NCBI GenBank assembly: GCA_023055355.1 | Contig: JALJCS010000001.1 | Coordinates: 76,673,381 to 76,737,380 of the forward strand | From: Agelaius tricolor | Taxonomy: Eukaryota > Chordata > Aves > Passeriformes > Icteridae | Length of the DNA stretch: 64,000 nucleotides | Direction: 5' to 3' | Part shown: positions 23,177-36,214 of the stretch, piece by piece | Numbering within the stretch: position 1 is the stretch's first letter | Layout of the letters: each line of letters begins with the position of its first letter | The notes under the pieces: generated by a model | Database searches by the model: none | What the model was told of the DNA's origin: nothing | The model's input: only the letters and a program-made list of their open reading frames with translations | Translations under genes and position numbers: made by a program

Positions 23177-26100
23177 TATATCTGTTTACTCTCTGAGAGC
23201 TGGATGCATTAGTAGATGTTTGAGGACAAAACTTTTAGGAAAATAAATAGTTTAAGGGCAATGTTTTATGTTGAACTGTAACTTCATCCAGTTTCATTTC
23301 TCCCTTCTGCCTGTATATAAATCAATGATTAATTCTCATCTCATCCCACTTCAGTTACAAAAAAGAGGATTATTAACTTGATTCTATACACTATAGAAAT
23401 AAATAAAGATTTTTTCTATAAATATTTAGATACTCAGACTAGAAAATGTAATTATGGTCAGCACTCTTCCCCTAATGACATAATTGTGACCTAAGAGGCA
23501 GCATTTATCTGGCTGCAAGAACTGTCCAGCTTACTTTCTGTTTTAAGAGAACAAAACCCAGGACACAGTGGTGATAAAAATGTGAAATCTATAAAAACTA
23601 GCTAATGAAGATTCTGCATTACTCCATGTAGTGGTGTCAGATTAGACAGGTGACAGAAAAATAAAGTCTAAAAATTTGGTCTTCATACACAGATCTTTAG
23701 TATTGTCCTGCTCAGAGGGCTGTACTTTCTCTTGAAAGACTTTTCAGAACACAATGAATCATCCACAGAATTAATGTTTTAAACCAGAAATTGTTTAACT
23801 TGGTTACTATGAATTTTATACTTTGAAAAGATAAAAGGTCTGCAGCATCAGACTTGGAGAAATGTCTTGCCTTGTACAACCCATACCTTAATACACTGAG
23901 ATACTTTTACCCTGTTCTTCACACAGTTCCTACAATTTAGCTCTTTGATGTTTCATGATAGAAGAAAAGTGGAGCTTTGTAGTTGGTGTAGAATATTGTG
24001 CCAGATCCTGAGTTTAAATAGGAAAGGCAAAACCCAAAGTGCCATTTTGAGCTTTTCTTGTTTGTTTTTTGCTTAAGTCTGGTCAAAACATTCACACTTG
24101 CAGCTGCTTTTTAAATTGGCATATATTCTCACAGCAGATAATCTCACAGGTCAACTGAAGAGATATTAATATCACACTAATGATGCAGAAGTATGCAACT
24201 ATATTGCTCAGAAATCAGAAGTCATAAAGAAAGGGACAGTGTTTTTGAAGTTCCTTTCATAATACTTGTTCCTCAAAACCTCTGATGCCACCCTGGTCAT
24301 TACGTTTACTATTTTTATCTTTTTAAAGTTCATTGCCATTTCAAGTATTGCTGTATGAAGTGAGAGCTTGCAGGGATGGATGCTTCATTACCTCAGCCCC
24401 GTTGTGCTTTTGTGAATTTGCCTCTTAGTAAGTTAGTTTGAAGGCAGAGAATGATTTTGCCCTTTAGCAATACTTCTTAACAAATTTAGGAAGCCTTGTT
24501 CAGAACAGCTTAAACATTGGCTTAAACACAATTGGTTACACTGTGCTCAGAGGTTTTGTTATGGTGTTATTGGGAGTCCAGACTTCCTCTCAACCACCTG
24601 GATCCCTCCTGGATGAACTCCCTCTGGCAAACACTGTGAGTGCTCCTAATCATGATGCTCCACTTAGCTGAACCTTTTTCAAGAGCTGCTCCTGACTGTG
24701 ACTATGTTTTGTACTCTATAATGTTGAGGACATAACACAAATATATTTTTCCTATGAAATTTTACAAGAATGAGAATTGCTTTCCTTTTTGTTTTTCAGT
24801 ACAGCAGATCAAGAGTTATCATGAGGGACAAACATAATAGTAATTATATCTCTGGATATACCTCTGGTGTGAGGAGGAGAAAGAAAAAGATGTTACAGGA
24901 CCTGGAAAACAGGATTTAGCCAGCACAGGTGTGATTGGAAATATTTCAGAGTTTAGGCATAGCTATTTTGGAGCTGTTTGCATCCTGGTATACAATTCCT
25001 TAAACTATTTTATTCTGTGTTTTTGACTTAATTCTGAAACATCATCTTTTGGGAAATGGGCATTGAGGAATTCAAATAATCATTATTTCCCAGCAGGGAA
25101 TCAAAACCAGTGGAAGAGCATTCCTTGCGCAATGGTGTTGCTCTAACCTGGGGTGAGAGCAGACCCTGAGTCACTGCTTGTTTCCTGTCAGACTCCCAGA
25201 GGCTTTTCTCTGCTCTGCCCACTTGTATCATGGAGACAACTGATGAGATCCCATCTAGGATTTTCTCACAAGCACATCTAGGATTTTCATCACAATCTCA
25301 CAATTGGGTTAGACCAGGTCTAGTAGTGGGACCTGTCAGATGGACCTGCACTCATGTTCTTCACAGCATTTTAAGGAACAGCCTCATGTCATTGTGTTAA
25401 GCAGTTATATTTATGGGAAATTATTGATGAATCAGTAGAATTAATTAAATTCTGAGAGGAGATTCACATGGAGTTGAACTGAATGAGCTAGTTTAACCTG
25501 GAATTTAATTAGCTTGGCTTGGCTATTCTCTGAAAGAACAAGCAGTTCCTATTGAACCATTCAGGTCTCTTGGGCAAATATGGAATAAAGTATTTTTCTA
25601 ATATAGTTCATTATTTAGCTGAGAAATCAGAATGAAGAAAACAAATTAGTAAAAAGTTACATCCTTTTCTCTTTCATTACAGAAAAAAACCTTCCTAATT
25701 AAAATTCACATTATCTACTGGAGTTCATAAAAGTACATAAATATGCTAATACTGGGCTGCTTTAAAATTACAATGTATTTAAGATTATATTATGGAATTA
25801 GTGTTTTTTAATATGCACTGTTTACCCCAAAGATTTAACCAGCTCTGAAATATTTAAGGTGGTTTCAGTAAAACACAGATTTCTCTGAGAAACTCTTGTG
25901 TGCCACCCCATTACCACCAGTAATGAGCACCCTGTGGCTGGTGTAGAGTAAGCTGAGTTCCTTGGCCTTGAATGTGGAGAATGAAATTCACACCACTGCT
26001 GCTCCTGCTGAAAAGTTGTTTCTGCTTTGCTTAGTCTGTATGGGGTCTTTTATTGTCCTTCAGCCCTATAGCAACCAAAGGCTTCCTACTACTGTTTTAA

Positions 26101-28856
26101 AGGACTTACCAACCCTTGATATTCTTTCTTGCTCTCTCCTCCAGGACCCACAGCCAATGGCAGCTGTTGAAAACAAAGATTTGAGATGTCAAACATGGTA
26201 AATTTGGTACAATTGTAAACACTTAAGGAAGAAACTAAGGGGCAGGGCTGAGTCCATGTGGAAATAAACGGGTTCTGGTGGTCTGCAGCTTGTGGGCAGC
26301 AAGGCAGGGAAATGAAGATGCTGGAGGAAAGGAGAAGAGGGGAAAAGAGAAGGGCTGAGAACAGGCAGTCTCCTTAAATGGCTTTATATTTACAGGACAG
26401 TGAACACTACCAGAGCTGTACAATACTGGGGGAAAGAATTATCTGTAAGATCAACCACAGAATCTTCCAAAAGTTGATAAAAAGGAGTGGAAAAGATTTC
26501 TATTCACTGTAAAGGGAAATGTGAACACATTTCTTTATATGTAGGCTCAAACATAGTATTTCTCCTGTATTTTTTTCTGTTTGCTACAAAACTGGTGCAA
26601 TTAGCAGCAGTGGATGATACTGGGCACAAATCATACATCCTAGTATGGAAAGAGAGAGATCCATTGATACAAACCCTCCAGCCTGGGGGTTCAATGCTGT
26701 GCCCTCTTTCTCAGCCACTGCCAGTGGTTCTGAACCATGGGATAGTTCTCAAGATGCCTACTTTTCTGCAAGTTTTTGAGGATTTCACCAACAGCTGCAG
26801 ATGGATCACACCCCCGGTAACCCCCGCACCCCCAGAACCCACAGCACACCTCTGGTGTGGCAGCAGCAGCAGCCACAGTGCAGCTTCAGGGTGTGCAGAA
26901 ACAATCCCTGCATCAGCTGCATCTTCATTCTTCTGAGATGTCCTTACAGCTGCTGGGTTCCTGCATTCCCCAGGGTCACAGTGAATACATATTTCTGACA
27001 CTGTCCTGGCAGGAAGCTTTCAGAGGAAGGTGCAGATGAGAGCAGGTGTCTTTACCTGCTTTTGATTATTTTTCCTTTTATAGACCTGCTGTGAATTAGT
27101 GGCACTTCTGTTGCCATGAATTACCCTTACTTATTCACATTAGACATCAACCCTTTGTCTTTGAAGCAAAGTTGAATATTTGTCTGGATAGCTAATTTAC
27201 TGATACTGGGAGCTGTGATCTGAACCAGAACATTCAAGACAGGATGAAAAGTATATGAAATAGCCCCTGAAGATAATTTTTATGGGGAATTTGTAAAAAA
27301 TTAAAATCTCTTAAAGATCAATATTCTCCAATACTGAATTTTACATTCACATCTAGTAATCCAGAGATACAATTACTATGATGTTTGTTCCTCATAACAA
27401 CTCTTGATCTGCTGTGCTGAAAAACAAAAAGAAAAGCAATTATTCTTGTTGTGAAATTTCATAGGAAAACTATATTTGTCATATGTCCTCAACATTATAT
27501 AGTACAAAACATAGCCACAGTTAGGAGCAGTTCTTGAAAAAAGTTCAGCTAAGTGGAGCATCATGATTAAACAAATCTTATAGAAAGAAAAGAAAACAGG
27601 AAATTCAAACATTCTTGTTAAATGCCTAAAATCCGTGTATGGAAACTAGATTTATCTATTTTCCCTGGGTGAGGAACTGCAGTGTGAGGATATTTAGCCT
27701 ACAAACTGTAAATAAAAAAAGGGTGAAGTGTTTCTGAAAGCCCTTCTCTCCTGCAGTTCACAGGGGCTAAAGCAGTACCCTAAAATTACAGAAACTGAGT
27801 TTTATGTCTTCAATTCAAAGGACTCAAACTCATGTATTTTTATTCATGAAAACAAAACCAGTGCCATAAACGGTCCAAGTTGTAGAGCTCTAAGCTAAGC
27901 TGAAATATGAATGTTCACTGTCTGTCCTGTTGAATCTGGGCCTTTGCACTGAAGGGCTGGGAGGAGGCACAGAGAGCACAGTGGGAAGTTATCTGAGTTC
28001 ACAGCCATTTGGAAGAAAGAGCAGAGAGTTTTAGCTATGGGATCTGCTGATGTGATCTAGATGGAAGATGAAGTGCTTGGGAACAAAGGATCAAAGAGAA
28101 CTAAGACTGTGTGTACTGAAAACTCAGTAGAAATCAAGGATGATTTAAACAACTAATTCAGAAAGAAGATCAATAGTACCAAGATACTGGAAAACAATTT
28201 CCTGACTATAAAAGCATTTTCATTCAATATGGGCAAAATTTTTAGTAGAATGGCAAAACTTTTTTTCTGAAGAGATCTGCTTGAAGTATGAGATATTAAT
28301 TACAAAGGCAAAATGTTTCCATGGCTTTTGCAGAACTTTGAATGGGAGATTGTAAGTAAAGAAAAATTGATCAAATTTACATGACAAGAAACTTTTCCAC
28401 AGACATTATTTAACCTTAGGCAGCCCAGCAACTGCTCCAGTTCTTCCCTGTTTTCATTTCACATACTCATTTGGGTATCTTAGATACCTCTTATGTTTAA
28501 GCCAAGAGAAACTAGGCAAGAAGTTGTGAAAAAAAAAATCATTTAAGCATTTAATTAAGCTCAAAGTTCTATAAACAACAGTAACATTTTTCAGAAGAAT
28601 TGTAATACATTGTACTGCTGCCTTCCCCCTTTCAGTTCCTAGATATGGCTTATAGTGTCTTTCAATAGTTAAAGAGCCACAAATACACATTTGTCATTTT
28701 TGCTCATTGCAGGCTCTTTGAACTCTCAAAGAATTCCAGCTGTTTCCTGGTCATAACAAAACCCCTTCTACATGTTACCCACAATTAGTGTAAATGAACA
28801 AGCATCTGGGGTTGAGCTGGACAAATGCTTCTGTGGTGGTTGTTATCACTTGCAAT
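23177..28856. other. Non-coding stretch
   Basis: No mobile element recognised. The 26.1-27.0 kb part is richer in G and C, and has a short CAG run at about 26859-26874. It carries the longest frame after the LTR one (26487-26936, 149 residues), which lacks a domain and changes composition abruptly. An exon-like segment at 26145-26197 is listed separately. Confidence 0.45.
26145..26197 (+). other. Exon-like segment, very tentative
   Basis: A strong pyrimidine tract ('ttctttcttgctctctcctccag', read in two parts at 26122-26144) precedes 26145, and 'gtaaat' follows 26197. The 53-bp segment between is open in one frame only (DPQPMAAVENKDLRCQT). Its length is not a multiple of three and no partner exon was found. 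Confidence 0.13.
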
Positions 28857-29365
28857 AAAATCATATAATGTCTTGGGCACGAAGGGATTCTAAAGATCAT
28901 CCTGTTCCAGCCCCCTGCCATAGAGAAGGACACCTTTCACTAGACCTGCTTGCTCAACACCTTATCCAACCTTGTCTTGAACACTTGCAGGGATGAAGCA
29001 TCCACATCTACTCTGAGTAAACTGTCTCACCACCTCCAGAGTAAAAAAATTCTTCCTCATATCTAATCTAAACTTGCCTTATTTCAGTTTAAAGCCATTT
29101 CTTCTTATCCTGTCACTACATGTTGTTTTATTAAGTCCCTCTTCATCCCTTTAGTCCTTCCCAGGAGGGCTGCTCTGGATCTGTTCATTCCCCTGTCTGT
29201 GTTGGTACTGAAGGCTGCTCCACACCAGGTTCGGCACCTTGTACTTGGCCTTGTTAGGCCACATGAGATCCCCATGAGCCCACTTATTGAGCTTTTCAGG
29301 TCCTCCTGGATGGCATCCTGTCCTTCAGGTGTGTCAGTTCCACCCCTCAGTTTGGTGTCATCAGA
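28857..29365 (-). mobile_element. CR1 LINE, long 3' fragment (about 0.5 kb)
   Basis: On the plus strand, in order: 'aagggattctaaagatcatc' (28883), 'gacacctttcactagacctg' (28929), 'cagtttaaagccatttcttc' (29085), 'gaggttcc..'-equivalent 'cacatgagatccccatgagc' (29261), 'ctcctggatggcatcctgtc' (29303), and 'ctcagtttggtgtcatcaga' (29347). The last blocks correspond to the end of ORF2 in CR1, so this is the longest recent-type CR1 piece in the window. The frames at 29105-29471 are by-products. Beyond 29365 similarity is lost. Confidence 0.88.
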
Positions 29366-31640
29366 AGGCCAGTGTTTGTATCTATGGCTAGTGCATTGCC
29401 ACGAAGCTGTGCTCGACCTTGCTTCAGCCCAGCTCACTCAGGCACCATCCAGTGAGCCAGGTAAGAGCTGAGCTGCACTGCTGCCTGTACCTGAGCCATC
29501 ACCAGATCTGTGGAAATGCTCTGCAGTCCCAAAGCAAGTGGAGGTTTTGCTGTGTTCCCATGCCTTGGCAGATGGCACTGAAATCCTCAAGAGAGATTCT
29601 CTTAAAACACAGTATCGATTTTAACTACGCTAGAGCTCTCCTGAGGCCAGTCTGCAAGACTGTTCCCATGAGCAATAACTCAAATGCATTTCCCACTTGG
29701 TGCTAGCCAGTAACAGTTCTAAGCAAGGAATATTTATTTATCAAGCATTCAAAGTGTACGATCTTCACAGATAAGAGCAGGAAAAGGAGTAAGATCTCCC
29801 AATCAAGTTGATTCTGGAGGGATTCAAGCCTCTTGTAGTCAACAGCTTCTAAAATTGGGATGTATGCTGGGAGTCTGCTGAACCCGCAGGATTTGGGTAA
29901 AGCAAACTCTGTCCATGGTAGTTTCTCCTTGATTTCTAACTAAAGATTATTTCTCATGTGGTTTCTGTTGGGTGTTTTATTAGTCCCAGTTGCAATGGGG
30001 ACATAAAGAGATCCATGCTGGCTTACTGTAAAAAGGAGAGGATTTTCTGCCAAAACAAGACAGTAGAAGCATACCTGTTTATTTCTCAGTTCTGAAACTT
30101 GCTATTTTTTTTTTTTCCTGAACAGAGAGGAAACCTTTCATAGGTTTACTCAGTCTCTGAGTATCATTAAAGCTGTGTTCTATACTTAGTGAAATAGGCC
30201 AAACAAGGTCTTTTCATATATCCTAAGCTGTTACCTTTTTGCTAGAATGATAATCACAGGTGTCTTTTTTTCCTACCTTTTTTCCAAATCTGTTGTTCAC
30301 ACATTTCTGTTGTACTTCACACTGGCATACTGCTTGGCAGCCACTCAGCTGTTGCTGGAGTTGTTCTTGTGTGGTTTTGGCTACCATACCCTTCCTCCCA
30401 AGATGCCTTTTTAATTGATTTCATTCTATTATTGAAAATTAATTTGAACATTATAAGCACAGCCTTTAGAACCATTTGCTCATGTTTGCCAAAATGCTTT
30501 CATGGCCCAAAGTAGGGCATCATAATTACATATACTTGGCATAGATCCATTTTCTGTTTTTACAATTTATCTTTTTTGTCTGATTCCTTATGTAAATAAT
30601 AAAAAAAGGATGCTAACATGCATAAACAAGCTGCTGTTTGTGTTTGTATATATGTATGTATGTATGTATGTGTATAATTTACTAAAACTTCTATTTAAAG
30701 AAAAATACTGTGTATGATTGCCCCTAGTTGCATAGAAAGTTGTCACTTTTGGAGGATTATGTATAGTGTTGTAGGACTCAAGAAACATGGATTCAGTTTC
30801 TAATTTTGTCATCAGATTTCTTCACAATCTTTTAATTTTGTTCCCTGATTCAGTTTTCCAGCTGTAAGGGGATGATCACATTATCCACTTTGCTTGTGTA
30901 GCTTGTTCATTTTCTTGGCTTTTGGGGGTAGCACTCAGCTGATGTACACATGAAGTGAATATCACAGTGGGTTATGCCTTTGTCTCAATCCAACCAATCT
31001 CTGCACTGTCACTGAAACGAGGAGAAGGGGAGCAGAATAGTTTACAGGTGTGCCCACTGGAAGCACATGTATCATATTTGGCTTTTTGAAATCAGAAAAT
31101 GCTGTTGCTTTGCCTTCTGACTTTTCTCGCTGGAAGCTTTCCAAAGAAAGTGTGTGATTTACATAAGTATTGAATTATTTATAATTAAATCGAAACATTA
31201 GTTTGAGACTGATGAAACATAACTTATTTCTTTATTTTGAATGGAAATTAATCATTAATTGACAGATAAGTGTAATACATTATTTATCCCCAATTTTCAT
31301 TGATGCAGCTTGGCTAAATTGTACAAGTACATAGAGATGAATAAACAACCTTTTTCAAAGGGAAATGGGAAACCCATAGTCTTTGAACTTTAATATCTCC
31401 AGCTTTTGGAGTCTTTGCGGTAAACAAGGAATAAGAGCTCAAAGGAACAAAAGCTCCTTTCCTTATTTAGCCCAAACTCCTGCTTTAAACACCTGTGCAG
31501 AACTTTTAAACCTTACTGTAGTCTTCAAAACACATTTACAGTGGGGTTCCTATTCTTCCTATTCTTTTCAGTGTCAAAAAACTGCCTGGAACTTTACCTA
31601 AAACATCAGAGGTTTCTCAGACCAGACCATTTGCTGTCAG
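29366..31640. other. Non-coding stretch with a (TATG)n tract
   Basis: Includes a T run at about 30103-30118 and the microsatellite listed next. No gene or element recognised. Confidence 0.5.
30648..30676 (+). repeat. (TATG)n microsatellite
   Basis: About seven copies of a TATG/ATGT unit, slightly imperfect at both ends. Confidence 0.9.
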
Positions 31641-31784
31641 ACCCGGAGATCAGCTCAGCTGTCAGAAGCAGGGTGCTAATAATGCCAAGGTCGTGGGCTC
31701 AATCCCTGTATGGGCCCTTCACTTTAAGTGTTGGACTTTGTGATCCTTGTGGGTCCCTTTTAACTCAGAATATTTTGTGATTCC
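31641..31784 (+). mobile_element. tRNA-Ile-derived SINE with CR1-like tail (TguSINE1-like)
   Basis: The head follows tRNA-Ile: a degenerate A box 'gatcagctcagctgtcag' (31648), the anticodon-arm stretch 'gtgctaataatgccaagg' with AAT at 31678-31680, a B-box-like GGCTCAATCCC at 31696-31706, and 'tatgggcc' like the tRNA 3' acceptor. After about 31718 it continues as a CR1 3' end ('gatccttgtgggtccctttt' then 'gtgattcc'). This head-plus-tail plan is that of TguSINE1, a passerine SINE thought to be moved by CR1 machinery. It is not a working tRNA: the acceptor stem does not pair and the A box is altered. Confidence 0.8.
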
Positions 31785-33409
31785 ACCTGTAGGGCTCTGT
31801 GTCATTCAACCCCCAGATGGCAAATCAGCCAGCCAAACAGGCTGAAATATGACTGGAGATTTTTTGGGTGTGTGTATACTGGAAGTAGAAGGGTTGAAGA
31901 GATGAGGCTTTGGGTTTGGGAAGATGATTTTTATATCTCTGTGCTTGGACTTGAATTTTATTTTATAAGCTCCTGCTGCTGCACTGGCTTTGGAGTGCCT
32001 GTCTCCCTGCTTTCATAAGAAGGGTCTGGTTTAACTCAGGCAAGTAACTCCAGGAGAAGATCAGTGGTTAAAGTAATCCACCTCAGCCTACCCTTCCTGC
32101 CTGACAGAAATTAAAGCCTAGCAAATACACTGGAAAACCAGACCAGTTCTCTTTGGCAACAAATCTTCAGGAGAGCTTTAAAAGTGTATTCATTTTGTAT
32201 TTCTCACACTGTGCAAGGGAGACTATAAATGAAACCTGCTGGGCTACCCTTCTCTGCTCAGCATCTAATGAAATCCTTCAACATAATGACAATACAGATG
32301 ACTCCAGAGGTTACCTCCAAAGATAGATTTCAAGTGGCTCACCTTCCTGACTTTCACATAAGCAGGGAGTCTGATCCCCATCCATGCTTGGCTTGAAAAC
32401 CCAAGGCTTTAAAGCTGTCCCTTGCTCTAAGCTGTACTTGTTGTTCTATCACCAGCAGAGAGAAACATCAAACCCTTGTCCTTGGGTTTTCTTCATCTCC
32501 TGACCTCTGAGGTTTCTACTGCTGTCTAAAAATATTTCCAAAGCTGGCACATTGAACTCCCTTCTTGATTCATACTCTGGGACAAAGTTTTTTGGAAGAG
32601 CTTGCATCTGAGAATGCATCTGTGAGCCCCACAGTGATGCCTGGCTGTGTGACCTGATCCCTGATTTCACAGCATCATCAGGGTCATAGCTGTGTCACAG
32701 GTAGGGCTGGCATTAGAGTAAAGCCCCAGTAAAGCACATCCACACTTTACCTGCTGTGTGCAGAAAGCTCTGCCAGGCAGCTGTTCCTCATGATACAGTG
32801 GAATTGCAAACTTGCTACTTTCTTCTATTTTCTCTTCCCATAATAGTAAGGCAGAATCACTACTTCTGGGATATCTATTCAGCATTAGGCAGGGATAATG
32901 TTTCCTAACATACATCTTAAAAAGTATGTTAAGGACACATGTCTGCATGTACAAGGCATTGTTAAACACTTCATGATACCCTTGTAATATGTTGTTTTGA
33001 ATCTTTATTATCATTTAGGATGTATTTTATTTATATCTATAAATCTCTGCCAAGACCATGGGTTTGAAACCACCTGCTTTTTGGAAGGAGTCTGGTCTCT
33101 GGCCATCTGGACAACTTGCCACATAGCAAGATTAAAGGCATCTGGGAATGGAACAGAAATGAGGAGTGATTCCTCACGACTGATACCCTTTGGTGGCACA
33201 ATAGGCATCAATGCAGTGACTTTCAAGTGCTAAAAAACAGATGCAAGTGTGGGGCACACTTGAGCCAGGCATATGTGAGTCCTGATTTATTCACTAATGA
33301 CATTTAGATAATATAATGGACCTTCTCTCACTTGCAATGTTTGTTGAAAAGTGATTTATCAGCTGGCAATTCATTTAAGGATGAAGACAACCTAATGAGA
33401 AGGTAATGG
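31785..33409. other. Non-coding stretch
   Basis: No gene or repeat recognised. The overlapping frames at 32449-33233 lie on both strands and resemble no known protein. Confidence 0.5.
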
Positions 33410-33900
33410 TGTCGGGTCCGGCTGTCTGTCTCTGCCCCGACACGGGTAGAGTGGTTCTTGGGTGGCACGCGTTTCAAAGGACGAGTCTGGACTCTTCAGT
33501 TTTTCGGTCTTCAGATTGTTTATTATTTCTTATCTACAAAATTTTCTGTCTGCCCAACAGAGGTCTGATCTGCAAGCAGTCACAGGCACTCTCTGACCAC
33601 CCACAGGGTGGTCATGTCTTTTTATACTAAAATCTACGTACATAATATTTACCTTTATTTCCCAATGCTTTTCACCCATGTTGGCAAGTGCACCTTCACC
33701 ATGAACCAATCCCCAAGTGCCAACATCACCACAGAAAATGGATGACAAGAAGAAGAAAGAAGAAGGATGAGACACGCCCTGATACCTCCATCTTGTCTCC
33801 ATAACCCCCCTGTACCAAAAACCCTAAAACCTATATTTCACCCTATAAATGTGTCCCTGTTACACCCTTCACTCCCAAGTGATTCTCACGTCCTATAACA
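33410..33900 (-). mobile_element. CpG-rich endogenous retrovirus LTR, apparently young
   Basis: On the plus strand it runs from TGTCGGGT to CTATAACA; on the minus strand it has canonical TG...CA ends. A minus-strand TATA box lies at 33626-33620 and AATAAA at 33524-33519, about 100 bp apart, giving the usual U3-R-U5 order. The 3' end keeps many CpG sites ('gtcgggtccggctg', 'cacgggtagag', 'ggcacgcgtttc'), unlike the rest of the window, which suggests a recent insertion. No tRNA-primer site or polypurine tract adjoins it, so it is a solo LTR. Target duplications are unclear: GGTGTC occurs at both borders (33408-33413 and 33901-33906) but overlaps the canonical LTR end. The frames at 33406-33802 are by-products. 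Confidence 0.85.
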
Positions 33901-36000
33901 GGTGTCACTTCCATAGATGGATCAAAATCAAGTCACCAAACACTCCTGGCAACATTCCAGGATTTCCAAGACCCCCCCATGGGTTCTCTTGGTAACTCTG
34001 GACATCAGGAGTGATGTGCTGAGTTCCCACATAATGGTATTGCCATATTTTACATCAATTCGATGTGTTGCACAAACCCACCAAACCCATGGATACTAAA
34101 ATACCAAGCATGGTAGCACTGCAGCTCTTCTGCACCTCGATCCCACAGGACATTGCTGGAGATTTTTCCTCACAAAGGTAACAAAATGGGAGTGTTATTG
34201 AAAGCACCAAAGTGGCTGTGGCCCATTTGAGTGTTTAACACATGCAGCACAGCACCCCAAGCAGACCTGCTGCTACTTAACTTCCTATTCAGAGTGAGAA
34301 AAGCTGATTTTCCGAGTCAGGAGTCTGAAATGAGCTCAGAGCAGAGGAAAGTGTGGAAAGGCAAGGAAGAAAATATGAAAATTGAAAGTATTTTTCAATA
34401 TTAAATAAAAGAAAAAGATCATAGAGGAAAATTCATTTAATATCCAGAAAATTTTAAAAAGAAAAGTGATTTTTTGTAATAGTATGTCTAGAGATTTTGT
34501 CTGTGAGATACAACTAGGAGCTAATATTATGCTGAACATGTGCAAATATCAACATCAGCTTAACTCCAGTATTAGATCTCTCATAATGATTCAAGAAGAA
34601 AAAGGAGTACTTTCAGCTTTTAGATAGTTGAATATTTTGGTGTTTAGGAAATAAAGTCCAGTCTGCTCTTTAGCTTTGCCTGCCAAATGGTCATAAAAAC
34701 TTCGCATTTTAAGCTATACAACACATTAAATTCTTCTATCACATTCATGATGTTAATTATATCATTCTCTTATCTTTTAAAAAACATTTTTATTGCATTA
34801 TTCTTTTTTTCTTTCTATGTTTAGGATAAAAACTCTTTCCCCAACCCAACATCAAAATGTAACTTACCTTTTACATGGGTGCATATGCTATTTTTCATAT
34901 AAAACCAAGAATATGGCTCTGTTCTCTCAAAGAAAGCTGAATTCTCTTGCACATGTACTGAGCTTGAGATAGAGGAAGACAAGGCTGAAAAATATAAGAA
35001 GAATATGTGAGCATGATAAAATATTTGAAGCACTTGGTAGACATTGCTAGAGCTAGTTTTAAAGGTTGAATTCCTATCCCCCAGGTAAAATTGGTAGTAG
35101 CCAGAAACACAACACTTTTTGACTTTGAACAAATACCTTATTTGCAGGCATTTTAAACATATAATGGAATTCTAGAAGGTTCTGATTTTGAAAAGAATCT
35201 GTTTGATTACTTTATTAATAGAGATGATCTTATTGAGAAAGTATTTGTTTCCAGACAGGAAATTATCATTAACCTTGGGTTATTTTTTCAGATGTACAAA
35301 CCCACACTCTAAGTCCGCTTCAATCCCAAATTATCTGCAAGTGGGACTAACAAATATCAGTACAAGATAATTAATTTTGATTAGATATTTAACTTCTAAG
35401 GAGCTACAATTAGAAGAATTGAGTCCTTTACAAAGTGTTTTGGTGTTGTGGGATGAATCAAGATTGTTGAAACACATCAGTTGAAAACATCAGAAAACTT
35501 ATTATAGGTCTAAAAAATCTTTTATCTTTATTAAACAAATTTTCAGTATAAAATTCTTCTACTGATTTTTAACTAATATTGGTCTTTTTAAAAATCAATA
35601 ACCACTGTACACCTTCAGATAGGACTGTGTAGAAACACTTTTTTGTTCTTATGTTTTGATTACGCAGTTAGATATTTAAGGAAATTTCTCTCCAGCCATT
35701 TATTTAAGAGTCAAGCCTTGATCAATATTGAACTAAGAAAATTTTGCCTTTCATTTTGAAACATTTTAGTAGGTAAATTCAAAGTGATGTCAAAAGTGAC
35801 TTCAAGAATTTGCCAACAGTGAAACCAAGTAAGCACATTTCTAGTCCCTGAAAATAACTCAGAGGGGATTTTTTGCATTTTAAAATTAATTTCTTATTTT
35901 AGAAACATCACTCTCTATTTTTCTCTTTTTCTTGGTTGAAAGGTTTCACACATCAAGAGAAGTTTTTTTAGTGTTATAAATGACCTTGAAAATATAGGAA
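33901..36000. other. Non-coding stretch
   Basis: No gene or element recognised; AT-rich with several short A and T runs. The frame at 34821-35132 (minus) shows no domain. Confidence 0.5.
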
Positions 36001-36214
36001 TTTCTATGAATGGAGAATGAGAAAATACGAAATTAGAGAACAATTATTGTGAGGGTTTTTTTGTTGTTTTTTTGGGTTTTTTTGGTTTTTTTTTGTTTGT
36101 TTGTTTGTTTCTATGAATGGAGAATGAGAAAATACGAAATTAGAGAACAATTATTGTGAGGGTTTTTTTGTTGTTTTTTTGGGGTTTTTTGGTTTTTTTT
36201 GGTTTGTTTGTTTT
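36001..36214 (+). repeat. 107-bp tandem duplication
   Basis: A unit of about 52 bp of ordinary sequence starting 'ctatgaatggagaatgagaa' at 36004, plus about 55 bp of G/T-rich sequence, recurs at 36111. The ordinary part is identical between copies; only the G/T tract differs slightly. Identity this high means a recent duplication or an assembly artefact. Confidence 0.93.

Noticed and set aside
26487..26936. 149-residue open frame on the plus strand
   Set aside because: No recognisable domain, abrupt change of composition, overlapping frames on the other strand, and no splice or promoter support.
31648..31716. A possible functional tRNA-Ile gene
   Set aside because: Stem pairing is broken, the A box and B box are altered, and the sequence continues as a CR1-type tail, so it is a SINE head.
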